Assembly: GCA_020342235.1 (NCBI GenBank)
Contig: CP073216.1
Span: 124,001-188,000, forward strand
DNA length: 64,000 nt
From: Saccharomycopsis phalli
Taxonomy: Eukaryota > Ascomycota > Saccharomycetes > Ascoideales > Saccharomycopsidaceae
Direction: 5' to 3'
In this document: positions 53,808 to 62,379 of the stretch, in pieces
How positions within the stretch are numbered: position 1 is the stretch's first letter
How the letters are laid out: every line of letters starts with the position of its first letter
Position numbers and translations under genes: made by a program
The notes under the pieces: generated by a model
Seen by the model: the letters and a program-made list of their open reading frames with translations, nothing else
Database searches by the model: none
Told to the model about the DNA's origin: nothing

Positions 53808-55952
53808 ATGACTTACATTGTGTTGTTCATATTTATAGCCCACATAGTACGCTGCGATCCTCTAGAGTTTAATTCTTCCATCATTCATTCCAACAAGGAC
53901 AGCAATCTTCGCTTTGGCCTAGTCATCACCGCATCATTGCTTCTTCTCTACATCCCAGTGCAGTACTTTGTCTTCTCAGTCACTGGCCGTTCAAGAAGAA
54001 AAGAAAAGAGAAATTACACCAGTTTATCCTCGTGGGCTTATAGAAGAGTCATGGCTGGCTTCGACTACTTTTCGTCAAAACCCGACGCCATGCCACTTCG
54101 CAAGTTGATTAGAATCGCCAACAAGCGAGGAGGGAACGTCGGCGGACTCATTAATGACGGCAATACCTGTTTCATGAACTGTGTCCTACAGAGCTTGGCG
54201 TCGTCCAACAGCTTTGTGGACTTTTTGCACGAGGAAGTACTGGCTATTGAATCTGCAACTCCCACGGAAGACAAGAAAACTCTCTTGAATAAAATAGGTC
54301 TAGGCGACCGCAAGGACAAAAACGCCTATTTCATCGACTCGTTGAACACATTGTTGGCCAGATTGAACGCTAAGCACGGGTCAAAGAACTCAGACTACAC
54401 CGTCAAGTACCTAGTCAAGCGCATGTCCAATGGGTTCGAGAAACACAGCTTCTTGGGTTATAATCAAGAGGACGCACAGGAGTTTTTTCAGTTGGTGTTG
54501 AGCAACATCGAGAAAGAGTCCAAGGTCGTAAGGCACCTAGATAAAAATGAGCAAAAATGGATACTGGCTGATGACGTGGATGCTTTGAACCAGTCGCGCA
54601 AACTCCTCAGCGTCGGCGACTACTACGTCCCAGGGTACCAGATCGACCCTTCGTTGCCCGACGTCGAAAGTAAGGCGTATAAATTCAAATTCCTTACCCC
54701 AGCCGACGGCTTGAATGTCGAGAGAATCGGCTGTTTAAAGTGTGGTGAGACCGGGGGTATCCGCTACTCTGTATCGTCGGGACTCAGCTTATCATTACCT
54801 TTGATGAAGGCCTACAGCTCCCGACCATCTATAGAATTGGAGTCGTTGTTGCAACAATTTACAGAAGAGGAAATTATCGAGGGAGTGGAGTGCAACCGAT
54901 GCAGTCTAGAATACGTTGCCGAGTATTTGCAGGAACAAGTCGACACTGCAACCGTGCCGGATATGCTAAAGGACAAGTACAGGGAGCGGATTGTCAGCAT
55001 CAAGGAGGAGTTGAAGAAACCAATCATTTCCGACGAGGCAGCAAACACTTATAAAAGCAAGAACATCAAGCAAAAGGGCAAAAAGTCAAAGCAGGGCTAC
55101 GTCTCCAAGCCGCCAGCCACATTATCCATTCATTTTAACCGGTCTGTGTTTGACCCTAGTACCGGGTACATTCGCAAGAATGACTGTGTAATCAAATTTC
55201 CTTCCAAGCTAGACTTGAACCCGTTCATTGGGAACTACAATGACATTAATATCGACGCCAGATTGCCTATGCGAAAGCAGGACCAGATCGTGGCAGAGAA
55301 GAAGCAGATCATTAGCGAACAGTTGGAAAAAGTTAAAAAGGTGAACGAGTCGGCACAACTGTCAGCAGACGAGTCGCATGTCACACATGGATCGTCCGAA
55401 TCTAACGAAAGTGTCAGCAGCGACGTCAGCAATATATTTGAAGAGGCTGGCGTCTCAGACACATCTGACTTGGAAGACTCAATAACCACCAAACAGACAA
55501 TCGGAGAAGAGCTCAAGACCAAACTTGCCTCTCTTAACGCAGACTTGAAGAAATTCCACAGCCCGGAGTTGATCTACAACTTGAAGTCGGTGATTGTACA
55601 TTATGGTACCCACAACTATGGTCATTACATCGCATTCAGAAAACATAGGGGGGTATGGTGGAGAATCTCCGATGAAACAGTGGAGGTCGTTGCCGAATAC
55701 CAAGTGTTGCAAACCCCAGGAGTGTTTATGTTGTTCTACGAGCGTCCAAATGCCCAGGACGAGGAGTTGGACAAGGCAAACTCAGAAGCCGAGGACGATG
55801 ACTCTGAGGAGTCTTTAGAAGAGGACGATGACAAGAAGGACTTTAAAGTGGAAATAGACACTGGTGCTTTGAAAGCTGCAGGACTCAGTGATGAACCAGC
55901 CACAGAAGCCCAGCAAGAAAACTCCATGGCAATTGCCACTCCTAACTTGTGA
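53808..55952 (+). CDS. UBP1: Ubiquitin-specific protease Ubp1 (membrane-anchored)
   Basis: Deubiquitylating enzyme with a membrane anchor, as in S. cerevisiae Ubp1, whose long form localises to the ER. The 714 residues show a hydrophobic start (MTYIVLFIFIAHIV), a membrane span at about 37-57 (GLVITASLLLLYIPVQYFVF), then the USP fold: Cys box GGLINDGNTCFMNCVLQSL (catalytic C121), a QEDAQEFFQLVL helix, a zinc-ribbon-like CLKCGE...CNRCSLE pair, and the His box SVIVHYGTHNYGHYIAFRKHRG. A Ser/Glu-rich insert (about 500-570) splits the C-terminal lobe. The tail is acidic. The start is the ATG at 53808; four earlier codons open only with GTG. It overlaps the convergent FOL3 gene by 11 bp. Confidence 0.92.
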   Translation: MTYIVLFIFIAHIVRCDPLEFNSSIIHSNKDSNLRFGLVITASLLLLYIPVQYFVFSVTGRSRRKEKRNYTSLSSWAYRRVMAGFDYFSSKPDAMPLRKLIRIANKRGGNVGGLINDGNTCFMNCVLQSLASSNSFVDFLHEEVLAIESATPTEDKKTLLNKIGLGDRKDKNAYFIDSLNTLLARLNAKHGSKNSDYTVKYLVKRMSNGFEKHSFLGYNQEDAQEFFQLVLSNIEKESKVVRHLDKNEQKWILADDVDALNQSRKLLSVGDYYVPGYQIDPSLPDVESKAYKFKFLTPADGLNVERIGCLKCGETGGIRYSVSSGLSLSLPLMKAYSSRPSIELESLLQQFTEEEIIEGVECNRCSLEYVAEYLQEQVDTATVPDMLKDKYRERIVSIKEELKKPIISDEAANTYKSKNIKQKGKKSKQGYVSKPPATLSIHFNRSVFDPSTGYIRKNDCVIKFPSKLDLNPFIGNYNDINIDARLPMRKQDQIVAEKKQIISEQLEKVKKVNESAQLSADESHVTHGSSESNESVSSDVSNIFEEAGVSDTSDLEDSITTKQTIGEELKTKLASLNADLKKFHSPELIYNLKSVIVHYGTHNYGHYIAFRKHRGVWWRISDETVEVVAEYQVLQTPGVFMLFYERPNAQDEELDKANSEAEDDDSEESLEEDDDKKDFKVEIDTGALKAAGLSDEPATEAQQENSMAIATPNL

Positions 55953-57228
55953 TGGCGCCGCTGTTCTTACCGTGAATCCGTAGGATCTGGCCTGCCAAAT
56001 ATAGACTGCCGCAAACCACTAGACGCGGCTCCAGTATGTTGGCGAAAAGCTTCTCAATGTTGGGCTCGGTGCGGATGTTTTCAGGGGGGATATTTGGAAA
56101 TAACTTTAGTATTTCGCGTTTGAGCAAATCGACATTGTACGATTCAATCCAAGGCATTTCATCTACCTTACCGTTGTAGTCAAAATTCGTCAAGAAAATC
56201 CGGGGACTGCGGTCCCTAAGGAGTGGCGTGAGAATTCCTCGTAGATCCTTCTGATTTGTTATTGAAATAACAAAGGAAACGTCCTTTTCATGCTTCAAGT
56301 ATTCAGCCAACTCAACTGCAGCACTTTCATTGTGTGCCCCATCTAAAAGAATAGCCTTGGACGGCTTTCTCGCATCAAACTTAAAATCTATTTCCTGCAA
56401 TCTCCCAGGCCACACCGTCTTGGATATACCTTCACAAACAGTGTCTACAGTTATTTCCTGGTAGTCAAGCTTGTCAAGGACATTCAAGGCCACTGCCAAA
56501 TTATTATACTGGTACAGTCCGTGCAAGGGTAACTTGCGAATAGCCACATCTCCCAAGCGGGTCAAATGGTAATTCAAGGAATTGGTCTTGCTGGTAATCG
56601 TCAAGTCTGCGTCATGTTGCTGGGCATATCCCCTCACTACTTTTAAAACAGACAGATCGTTACTCCCATCAATCACACAGGGTATATGGTCTTTTATTAT
56701 ACCAGCCTTTTGTAACGATATTTGCTCAATTGTGCTGCCAAGGAGACTTTCGTGATCCATGGAGATTTTTGATATTCCAGTGGCTAGAACCCCGTAATTT
56801 TTGCCAGTGTTTCCAACCATGACGTTTGTAGAGTCCAATAATCCTCCTAGCCCCACTTCAATAGCCGCAATCTCAACTTTTTCCTCCTTGAACGCCATGA
56901 ATGCTGTTGCCGTGAGCATTTCGAATTCGGTCGCGTTAATGGCATGTTTATGATTAACATGGGCAACTTCATGTTTAATTGACCGGTACAATTCCATCAG
57001 CACAGGCTTTTCATTTATCTGAATCGTTTCATTGATACTGGCCAAATGCGGAGACGTGAACTTTCCACTTTGAATTTTCGAATTGGTAATCACAGAACTG
57101 ATGTATGAACATATAGATCCTTTCCCATTAGTTCCAGCAATATGTACAGCCTTCCAATTAGATAGATGTGGGTTTCCAAGTTTATTTAGCAAGAGTTTTA
57201 TCCGGGAAAGTCCCAAATCAATACCCAT
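55942..57228 (-). CDS. FOL3: Dihydrofolate synthase
   Basis: ATP-dependent ligase that joins glutamate to dihydropteroate, completing de novo dihydrofolate synthesis. The 428 residues begin MGIDLGLSRIKLLLNKLGNP and carry the Mur-ligase-type P-loop IAGTNGKGSICSYI (about 30-43), the TSPHLASINETI omega-type loop, and EVGLGGLLDSTNV (metal-binding Glu). WPGRLQEI and LLDGAHNESA (His and Asp of the second lobe) follow. The start and length equal S. cerevisiae Fol3 (427) and differ from Met7 (548), which extends glutamate chains. The 3' end overlaps UBP1 by 11 bases. The tRNA-Asp gene lies 99 bp upstream on the opposite strand. Confidence 0.93.
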   Translation of the reverse strand: MGIDLGLSRIKLLLNKLGNPHLSNWKAVHIAGTNGKGSICSYISSVITNSKIQSGKFTSPHLASINETIQINEKPVLMELYRSIKHEVAHVNHKHAINATEFEMLTATAFMAFKEEKVEIAAIEVGLGGLLDSTNVMVGNTGKNYGVLATGISKISMDHESLLGSTIEQISLQKAGIIKDHIPCVIDGSNDLSVLKVVRGYAQQHDADLTITSKTNSLNYHLTRLGDVAIRKLPLHGLYQYNNLAVALNVLDKLDYQEITVDTVCEGISKTVWPGRLQEIDFKFDARKPSKAILLDGAHNESAAVELAEYLKHEKDVSFVISITNQKDLRGILTPLLRDRSPRIFLTNFDYNGKVDEMPWIESYNVDLLKREILKLFPNIPPENIRTEPNIEKLFANILEPRLVVCGSLYLAGQILRIHGKNSGAITS

Positions 57229-57327
57229 TTCTTGAAGAACAGTACAATTCCCAACAAAGACATTTTGAAAACCACAATTTTCATTTTGCGCCTTAAATAC
57301 TCTATTTTAAAATTTACTTTCAATAAG

Positions 57328-57399
57328 TCCGTGATAGTTTAGTGGCTAGAATTTCCGCTTGTCGCGTGGAGGACCGGGGTTCAATTCCCCGTCGCGGAG
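57328..57399 (+). tRNA. tRNA-Asp (GTC anticodon)
   Basis: A 72-nt tRNA closely matching S. cerevisiae tRNA-Asp. The seven-pair acceptor stem TCCGTGA/TCGCGGA (one G-T) is followed by discriminator G. The D arm carries the A box TAGTTTAGTGG. The anticodon stem is TCCGC/GTGGA with loop TTGTCGC, so the anticodon is GTC at 57361-57363. The T arm is CGGGG-TTCAATT-CCCCG with B box GGTTCAATTCC. No intron. The anticodon stem differs from S. cerevisiae (GGCGC/GTGCC) by paired, compensating changes, evidence that it is functional. Confidence 0.98.
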
Positions 57400-57402
57400 T
57401 AA

Positions 57403-57409
57403 TTTTTTT
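57403..57409 (+). terminator. RNA polymerase III terminator of tRNA-Asp
   Basis: A run of seven T residues beginning four bases after the tRNA end, the usual Pol III stop. Confidence 0.85.
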
Positions 57410-57474
57410 GCTCCTTACTCCACTAGGAGTATTTTTTGAAAATCATCATTTGTTTCAATGAAGTTAATTCCATC

Positions 57475-58404
57475 ATGAGTAAACTTTTTATTAGGAGACT
57501 CGGTTCATTCAAACCTCTTTTTCATGAAAATCCATTGGTAAGATTCTATATATTGACAATGACCTTTTAACCTAACATCAAGGGTATTCCAAGAAAAGGA
57601 CCAGCAATTCCTCGAATGCTGCAAGGATTGCCTATTAAGCAGAACATTCCTGGAGTCGAAAAGATACTTTTGGTATCATCAGGGAAAGGCGGTGTTGGGA
57701 AGTCTACAATCTCCGCTAATTTGGCTCTTCTGTTGCAAGCTTGTCACAAGAAAGTTGGTCTATTGGACGTGGACATATTTGGGCCCTCAATTCCGAAATT
57801 GTTCAATTTACAAGGTGAACCCAGAATCTCTGAAAATGGAAAGTTACTTCCAAAGGTCAATTATGGAATTCCTACCATGTCAATGGGTTATCTAATACCA
57901 GCGGAAAGTTCAGCAATAGCTTGGAGAGGACTTATGGTCATGAAGGCCTTGCAGCAATTGCTTTTTGAAGTTGAGTGGGGAAAACTCGAGTATCTTGTAA
58001 TTGACATGCCACCGGGTACAGGAGATACGCAGCTAACCATTGGGCAACAATTAAAAGTTGATGGTGCTATCATTGTATCAACTCCACAAGATATGGCACT
58101 CCTAGATGCCAAGAAGGGAATCACCATGTTCAATAAAGTGAACATTCCCATTATTGGCTTGGTTGAAAATATGAGTTATTTTGTTTGCCCAAATTGTAGC
58201 CATGAATCGCATATATTTGGAAAAGATGGAGGAAAGCATGAGGCTGAAAAGCAAGGCATTGAGCTTTTAGGATCCATTCCTTTGAATCAAGAGGTGTGCA
58301 CAAAGTCAGATGAAGGTGTTCCAATTACAATTTCAAATCCTGAATCTATTGTCACAAAGTCGTTTTTTAACATTGCCGAGAAGGTTATTTCTGCAACCAA
58401 TTGA
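57475..58404 (+). CDS. IND1: Mitochondrial Fe-S P-loop NTPase Ind1 (spliced)
   Basis: Mrp/NBP35-family protein that delivers 4Fe-4S clusters to respiratory complex I (human NUBPL). Exon 1 is 57475-57537 (21 codons, a matrix presequence MSKLFIRRLGSFKPLFHENPL), the intron 57538-57582 (45 nt; GTAAGA donor, CCTAAC branch, CAAG acceptor) and exon 2 57583-58404, giving 294 residues. HENPL|GIPRKGP spans the junction as in other Ind1 proteins. P-loop SSGKGGVGKST is at about 53-63; DVDIFGPSIPKL, IDMPPGTGDTQLT (switch II) and the cluster-binding CPNC (about 222-225) follow. S. cerevisiae lacks complex I and this gene, so its presence shows that this yeast keeps proton-pumping NADH dehydrogenase. The next gene starts 56 bp later on the same strand. 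Confidence 0.95.
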
Positions 58405-58460
58405 TTTTGTGGTAGCACAAACAAAAGACCCAAGTGTGGAATCCGGCACTTTTTCTGATC

Positions 58461-59531
58461 ATGTTTGGGTTATTTATATTGCTTAATATTTGTCAAATCC
58501 TTACAGTTACTGGCTTGGGATCATTCTCGTCTAGAGAGAGTTTTGAATTTCTAATTCCAGAAGCTATCGAGACTCCTAAATTTCCTGAATCAGATATAAC
58601 CAAAGATTTGAGACTGGAGATGGAAGAATTTCAAGCCGAGGATCCTGAAGATGATTTTTATGGATTCCCCAATGAGGAATCTGAACTGTACCCATTAGAT
58701 TCTGTTGAAAATTACCATGCTGACGATAATAATGTGCAGTCTGGCATTGATTCTGCTTCATCTGAAAATCATGATTTTGAATACGATGAATATGATGAAT
58801 ATTACGAACAGGACACTGATAAACAATCTAATACCGTAGAGTCCGCAGACACGTTGGGGAGTTATCAGAAAGGATACATGGATGCAATTCAAGATTACGG
58901 TCGGAAGTACGAAAAATTGTTAGAAGCTCTTGGTTTGAGAACCCCAGAAGCAATGCCTAATTTGAAAGCTCAAAGTATTGAGGATGTATCCTCAGGAAGT
59001 TCGGAATTAGATGTGGGTGATGACTCATCAGATGATGATGTATTCACGGAAGGTATTAACGATGAAGCATTTGACAACGACCGTATTGAAGAGATTATAA
59101 GCTACCCAGATGAGGATATGTCGGTCTCGGCGCCAATAGATATCGACACTACAAGAACGACTGAAATTATGCGACTACCTACTTCTACATCTGTAGGGTC
59201 CAAAACTTTCTTTGCTCGCCCTTCTACTACAGAGTTGACCAGTCATCTTCCATCTAGAGTTTATACAAGTAGTATCAACTCTAATCAAACGTTGGTTGCC
59301 CCGACGCTTCGAGCTGCTCTGCCAAGTGGAAATTCGATAATTTCTTCCAATGAGTCGGCTTCAAATGGAAGCTTGACTATAATCGATATCAGTGACCCCG
59401 ATGCAGTCTTTGAGCAAGCACCTGAAAGCAAGCGGCCCTCGTTCTGGTCTTCGCATTTTAGCAACAATGGAAAGCATGTACATGCTACCAAATTTTATAT
59501 CTTGCCAGTTTTAATATCGTTACTTATATAG
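58461..59531 (+). CDS. Probable GPI-anchored acidic surface protein
   Basis: The 356 residues look like a wall or plasma-membrane GPI protein. They have an N-terminal signal peptide (MFGLFILLNICQILTVTGLG), a strongly acidic middle (many Asp/Glu/Tyr: EYDEYDEYYEQD near 105-120; a second acidic stretch near 190-220), a Ser/Thr-rich region (about 230-310), and a hydrophobic C-terminal tail (YILPVLISLLI). A small-residue site (SNNG, about 335) and a polar spacer precede that tail, as GPI transamidase requires. The start is the ATG at 58461; the same frame upstream opens only with GTG. I recognise no family. Being 56 bp downstream of IND1 with no room for a long promoter suggests a short core promoter. 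Function unknown. Confidence 0.65.
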   Translation: MFGLFILLNICQILTVTGLGSFSSRESFEFLIPEAIETPKFPESDITKDLRLEMEEFQAEDPEDDFYGFPNEESELYPLDSVENYHADDNNVQSGIDSASSENHDFEYDEYDEYYEQDTDKQSNTVESADTLGSYQKGYMDAIQDYGRKYEKLLEALGLRTPEAMPNLKAQSIEDVSSGSSELDVGDDSSDDDVFTEGINDEAFDNDRIEEIISYPDEDMSVSAPIDIDTTRTTEIMRLPTSTSVGSKTFFARPSTTELTSHLPSRVYTSSINSNQTLVAPTLRAALPSGNSIISSNESASNGSLTIIDISDPDAVFEQAPESKRPSFWSSHFSNNGKHVHATKFYILPVLISLLI

Positions 59532-59676
59532 GCAAACAATCTTATAAAGTTGTAGTGATGTCATAAGTCTACATGCAAGATTTTATCCGTGTAATTCTAG
59601 AAAATCACAACTACGCTATACTTCCTAAACCAGAAACAATGATAAAAAAATTTGTCAAAACCAAATTAAGCTAGTA

Positions 59677-61068
59677 CTATAGGCTCGGCTTTTCGCTAAT
59701 CTCTGTATGCCTTTCTTGGGCGATACTCTCTTTTGCCATTTCTTCATTTGCCATTTCTTCATTTGCCATTTCTTCATTTGCCATTTCTTCATTTGCCATT
59801 TCTTCATTTGCCATTTCTTCATTTGTTGTTTTTCTATTAGTCTCATCTGTTATTTTGTCCGTTATTTTTCCGTCGGTCGGGTTCTCATTTTGAGTTTCTT
59901 CGCTGGATGCCAACCCCTGGCTCATCAGTTCCAATTTTTTAATTTCCAATTGTTTCTTGATCTCCACCCAGTCATCCATTTTATTTAAGTTGCTATCGAA
60001 TATTTTTATAATATTTGCAAAAGAGTCCAACGATTCTTTCGCCAATATAAGGATCTTTTTGTTTGCATAGTTTGGATCAATCTGATCAAACTTTAAAAAT
60101 GTCGATTCGGTAGGCCTTGGTGATCCATGGTGAGATACCAGAGGCGTCATTGCAGGCGATGCGGGACATGAATTAATTGGAGTGTTCTCCAAGGTAGTAT
60201 TTAGGGCTTTGGACAAATTTTCGGGAAGTTTTAACAAGACATCTCTTACACTTGACCGAGCAGGTTCAGGCAATGAGCTGCCTGCGAATTTTGATATCAT
60301 GGTGACGGCTTTTTTCACCGTCACTACAATATCTTTCTTCACCTGTGTAAGACCATCTCCCTCGACCCTTTGTCGTTTGGAACCAGTCTTCTTTGCCGTG
60401 GCTTTGCTTTCAAGCAGCTTCTCACGGGATGTTATTAATGATTGTAGCGAGTCCACGCCTGTTATGAGTTTATTATTTGCCAACTTCAAAATCTTCAAAA
60501 GCACAGTGAGATTCTTCTTACTCTCGATCGACACATTCAAATTGAAGCTCTGGATCTTTTGGTGCTGAGTCATTATGTAGTTATTCAAAGGGTTTTGTTG
60601 CATTTTCGTCTTTGAGTTGGGGAACCGTTGCTCAAATCTCTTGACTATTGGCAAGGCTTTCTTCTCAACAAACTCTGCGCCCACCTTAAACGTTGGCGAA
60701 TAATCCTTGGAAGATTGATAATAGTTGGAAACCGTATTGAAAAATTTTTTTTGGTAATAGTTTTGTCCCTTTCCCTGGGTCTCCTCTATGGAGCTCGTGG
60801 CAAGTGATTGTCCATTTGCCGGAATTGCAAGTGGTGAAGGTGAATCTGAGGTGATAGATGAGTTGGACGAATTCTTTAATTTCCCCAAAGCTTCAATTGC
60901 AACCATGAAATTTCGGTCACCTTTATAGTCCTCAATATCGCTTTCCAAAGTATCATTGTCTAATCCACTACTTTCCTCCTCAGTATTGTTCTCTTCCTCC
61001 TCCAAATGTCGTTTCCTCAAGTTTGTAGAATTGTTGGTCTGTATCGACGTAGAAAGGTTGTTTGGCAT
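59677..61068 (-). CDS. OPI1: Transcriptional repressor Opi1 of phospholipid genes
   Basis: Senses phosphatidic acid at the ER and, when it falls, enters the nucleus to repress inositol/choline genes by acting on Ino2-Ino4. The 463 residues show the Opi1-family helical blocks: DRNFMVAIEALGKLKN (about 51-66), a basic-aromatic GQNYYQKKFFNTVSNYYQSSKDYSPTF segment, and VGAEFVEKKALPIVKRFEQRFP (about 128-150, PA-binding and zipper region). A basic KRQRVEG patch lies near 235. The C-terminal helix LDSFANIIKIFDSNLNKMDDWVEIKKQLE probably contacts Ino2 (activator interaction domain). The last 60 residues include six NEEMA repeats not present in S. cerevisiae Opi1. No clear FFAT motif was seen. An inositol-type element lies in its own promoter. 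Confidence 0.9.
   Translation of the reverse strand: MPNNLSTSIQTNNSTNLRKRHLEEEENNTEEESSGLDNDTLESDIEDYKGDRNFMVAIEALGKLKNSSNSSITSDSPSPLAIPANGQSLATSSIEETQGKGQNYYQKKFFNTVSNYYQSSKDYSPTFKVGAEFVEKKALPIVKRFEQRFPNSKTKMQQNPLNNYIMTQHQKIQSFNLNVSIESKKNLTVLLKILKLANNKLITGVDSLQSLITSREKLLESKATAKKTGSKRQRVEGDGLTQVKKDIVVTVKKAVTMISKFAGSSLPEPARSSVRDVLLKLPENLSKALNTTLENTPINSCPASPAMTPLVSHHGSPRPTESTFLKFDQIDPNYANKKILILAKESLDSFANIIKIFDSNLNKMDDWVEIKKQLEIKKLELMSQGLASSEETQNENPTDGKITDKITDETNRKTTNEEMANEEMANEEMANEEMANEEMANEEMAKESIAQERHTEISEKPSL
59737..59826 (-). repeat. 15-bp coding tandem repeat in OPI1
   Basis: Six perfect or near-perfect in-frame copies of AATGAAGAAATGGCA encode NEEMA near the C-terminus of the Opi1-like protein. 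DNA identity between copies points to recent, probably variable, expansion. Confidence 0.92.
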
Positions 61069-61221
61069 TGTGATGTAGCTTTTAGAAATATTTGAAAGGA
61101 GAGGAGTGCTCCCCCGCTATATAATTTGAAATTTTAGGAAATTTTGTGCAATGTCAAAAAGTTATACCTTCATATGACAGACAAAGCCTATTATGAAAAC
61201 TCAAACAAATGTTGAGTTTGC

Positions 61222-61231
61222 CATGTGAAGA
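61222..61231. promoter_or_regulatory. Inositol/choline-responsive element candidate before OPI1
   Basis: CATGTGAAGA (reverse TCTTCACATG) lies 154 bp before the OPI1 ATG. It fits ten of eleven positions of the ICRE bound by Ino2-Ino4 (TYTTCACATGY). S. cerevisiae OPI1 is itself under ICRE control, so negative feedback is plausible. In Candida, Ino2/Ino4 have been rewired to other genes, so the regulator may differ. Confidence 0.5.
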
Positions 61232-61400
61232 ACATTTCCATGCGGGGTCATGAGAGCCGAGCATATGCTTGCATACAATTGTATTGTGTTGCGTGCCCTG
61301 GTGTAGAGAGTCATCGCACATGTCACTGAGTTAATAATCATCACGTGATTGGTTAAATACCTGATGTACAAATTTCTTTGTTCAAACATTTTGCCAAACA

Positions 61401-61922
61401 ATGTTTCCAAGACTTTTAGTGAAGCAGACACTAAATATCAGCCGTTTTACTGTTAGACCCGCTAGAATATACCGATTGCCCACAGTCAGTAAACGATTCG
61501 TGAGCGTTGCACAAGATACGCATGACCTCCAAACAACCTTGCCGAATCTAGGACTACCACTAAACAAGGAACTAATGGGTTTAAAATTGTATAAGGATGC
61601 AAGATTGCCTAGAGATCAGGATGAATACGAGTTGTATGAAGACATGTACAATTTGATAATCGATCGTATATTGCCAAATATCCAAGAAGATGGTGGTGAT
61701 ATGGAATTTCGCGGTTTTGACTTTGATAACGGCGTGGTGTTTGTCAAGCTCGCAGGGGCATGCACTTCTTGTTCAATGAGCGAAACTACTCTTAATCATG
61801 GAATTGAGAAAATGCTCATGCATTATGTTCCCGAGGTAACTGGGGTTAAGCAGGTATTTGATCCCGAGGAAGAGATTGCATTTCAGGAGTTTGAGAAGCT
61901 CGAAAAAAAGTTGAAGGGTTGA
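61401..61922 (+). CDS. Short mitochondrial NifU-domain (Nfu1-like) protein
   Basis: The 173 residues comprise a likely matrix presequence (1-35: Arg-, Ser- and Leu-rich, no acidic residues) and one C-terminal NifU domain (about 78-150) with LPNIQEDGGDMEF and the cluster-binding C121-x2-C124 in GACTSCSMSE. Fe-S transfer to lipoate synthase and complex II is the known job of Nfu1. Unlike Nfu1 (256 residues in S. cerevisiae) it has no Nfu_N domain; the 40 residues before the NifU domain are short and acidic. It could be an early-truncated Nfu1 or a distinct paralogue such as those found in plants and protists. It is divergent from OPI1 with CACGTG at 61342-61347. Which proteins it serves is unknown; IND1 nearby also handles clusters, but the two are not joined by a shared promoter. 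Confidence 0.85.
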   Translation: MFPRLLVKQTLNISRFTVRPARIYRLPTVSKRFVSVAQDTHDLQTTLPNLGLPLNKELMGLKLYKDARLPRDQDEYELYEDMYNLIIDRILPNIQEDGGDMEFRGFDFDNGVVFVKLAGACTSCSMSETTLNHGIEKMLMHYVPEVTGVKQVFDPEEEIAFQEFEKLEKKLKG

Positions 61923-61947
61923 CTGGTTTGAGTTTCAAAAATATATT

Positions 61948-62292
61948 CTAGTTATTTGTTTTCTTTTCATGCTCTCGTAGCAAAAAGTCGCCCAAGAACT
62001 GCAACGGATTTGGTGGCTTCTCTTTGGAAAGCTCTTTCATACCTTTAAGTAAATACGGAGTAACTTCTTCGTTCAACCATTGCCTTATGGGAGCGCCTCC
62101 AATCACTTGAGCAGGAGTGATATTTGGTGGCAATGCAGGTACGCTTTGTTGGTCTGTTGAAGGTGCTGGAGAACCTGTCTTCAGCTTGCTGGTACTCACT
62201 ATAACTTTATCAATTACTAATGCCGGCTTTTCAGTACTTTGTATTTCCTCTTTTTTAATGCTATTCTCTTCTACTTCTGTTTTATGCTCCAT
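61948..62292 (-). CDS. SDC1: COMPASS subunit Sdc1 (Dpy-30 domain)
   Basis: Subunit of the Set1/COMPASS H3K4 methyltransferase; its Dpy-30 dimer binds Bre2. The 114 residues have a low-complexity Lys/Glu/Ser N-terminus (1-65) and a C-terminal Dpy-30 motif (about 68-106) with IRQWLNEEVTPYLLKGMKEL and PPNPLQFLGDFLL, matching the L-x3-V-x-P-x-L...P-x-x-P-L-x-x-L pattern. Length is smaller than S. cerevisiae Sdc1 (175), mainly in the N-terminus. Convergent with the NifU-like gene (26 bp between stops) and followed upstream by UGO1 on the same strand with an 87-bp gap. Confidence 0.93.
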   Translation of the reverse strand: MEHKTEVEENSIKKEEIQSTEKPALVIDKVIVSTSKLKTGSPAPSTDQQSVPALPPNITPAQVIGGAPIRQWLNEEVTPYLLKGMKELSKEKPPNPLQFLGDFLLREHEKKTNN

Positions 62293-62379
62293 TTTTATGT
62301 ATATATATTTATTTACAATAACTATTAATTGACAAAAAGTTCAGCTAGGCAGGGCTCGTAACTCTGAATTTATATACAA

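Noticed and set aside
59655-59846. Lys/Trp repeat frame (QMKKW) in the OPI1 tail
   Set aside because: Another frame of the 15-bp NEEMA array; no independent support.
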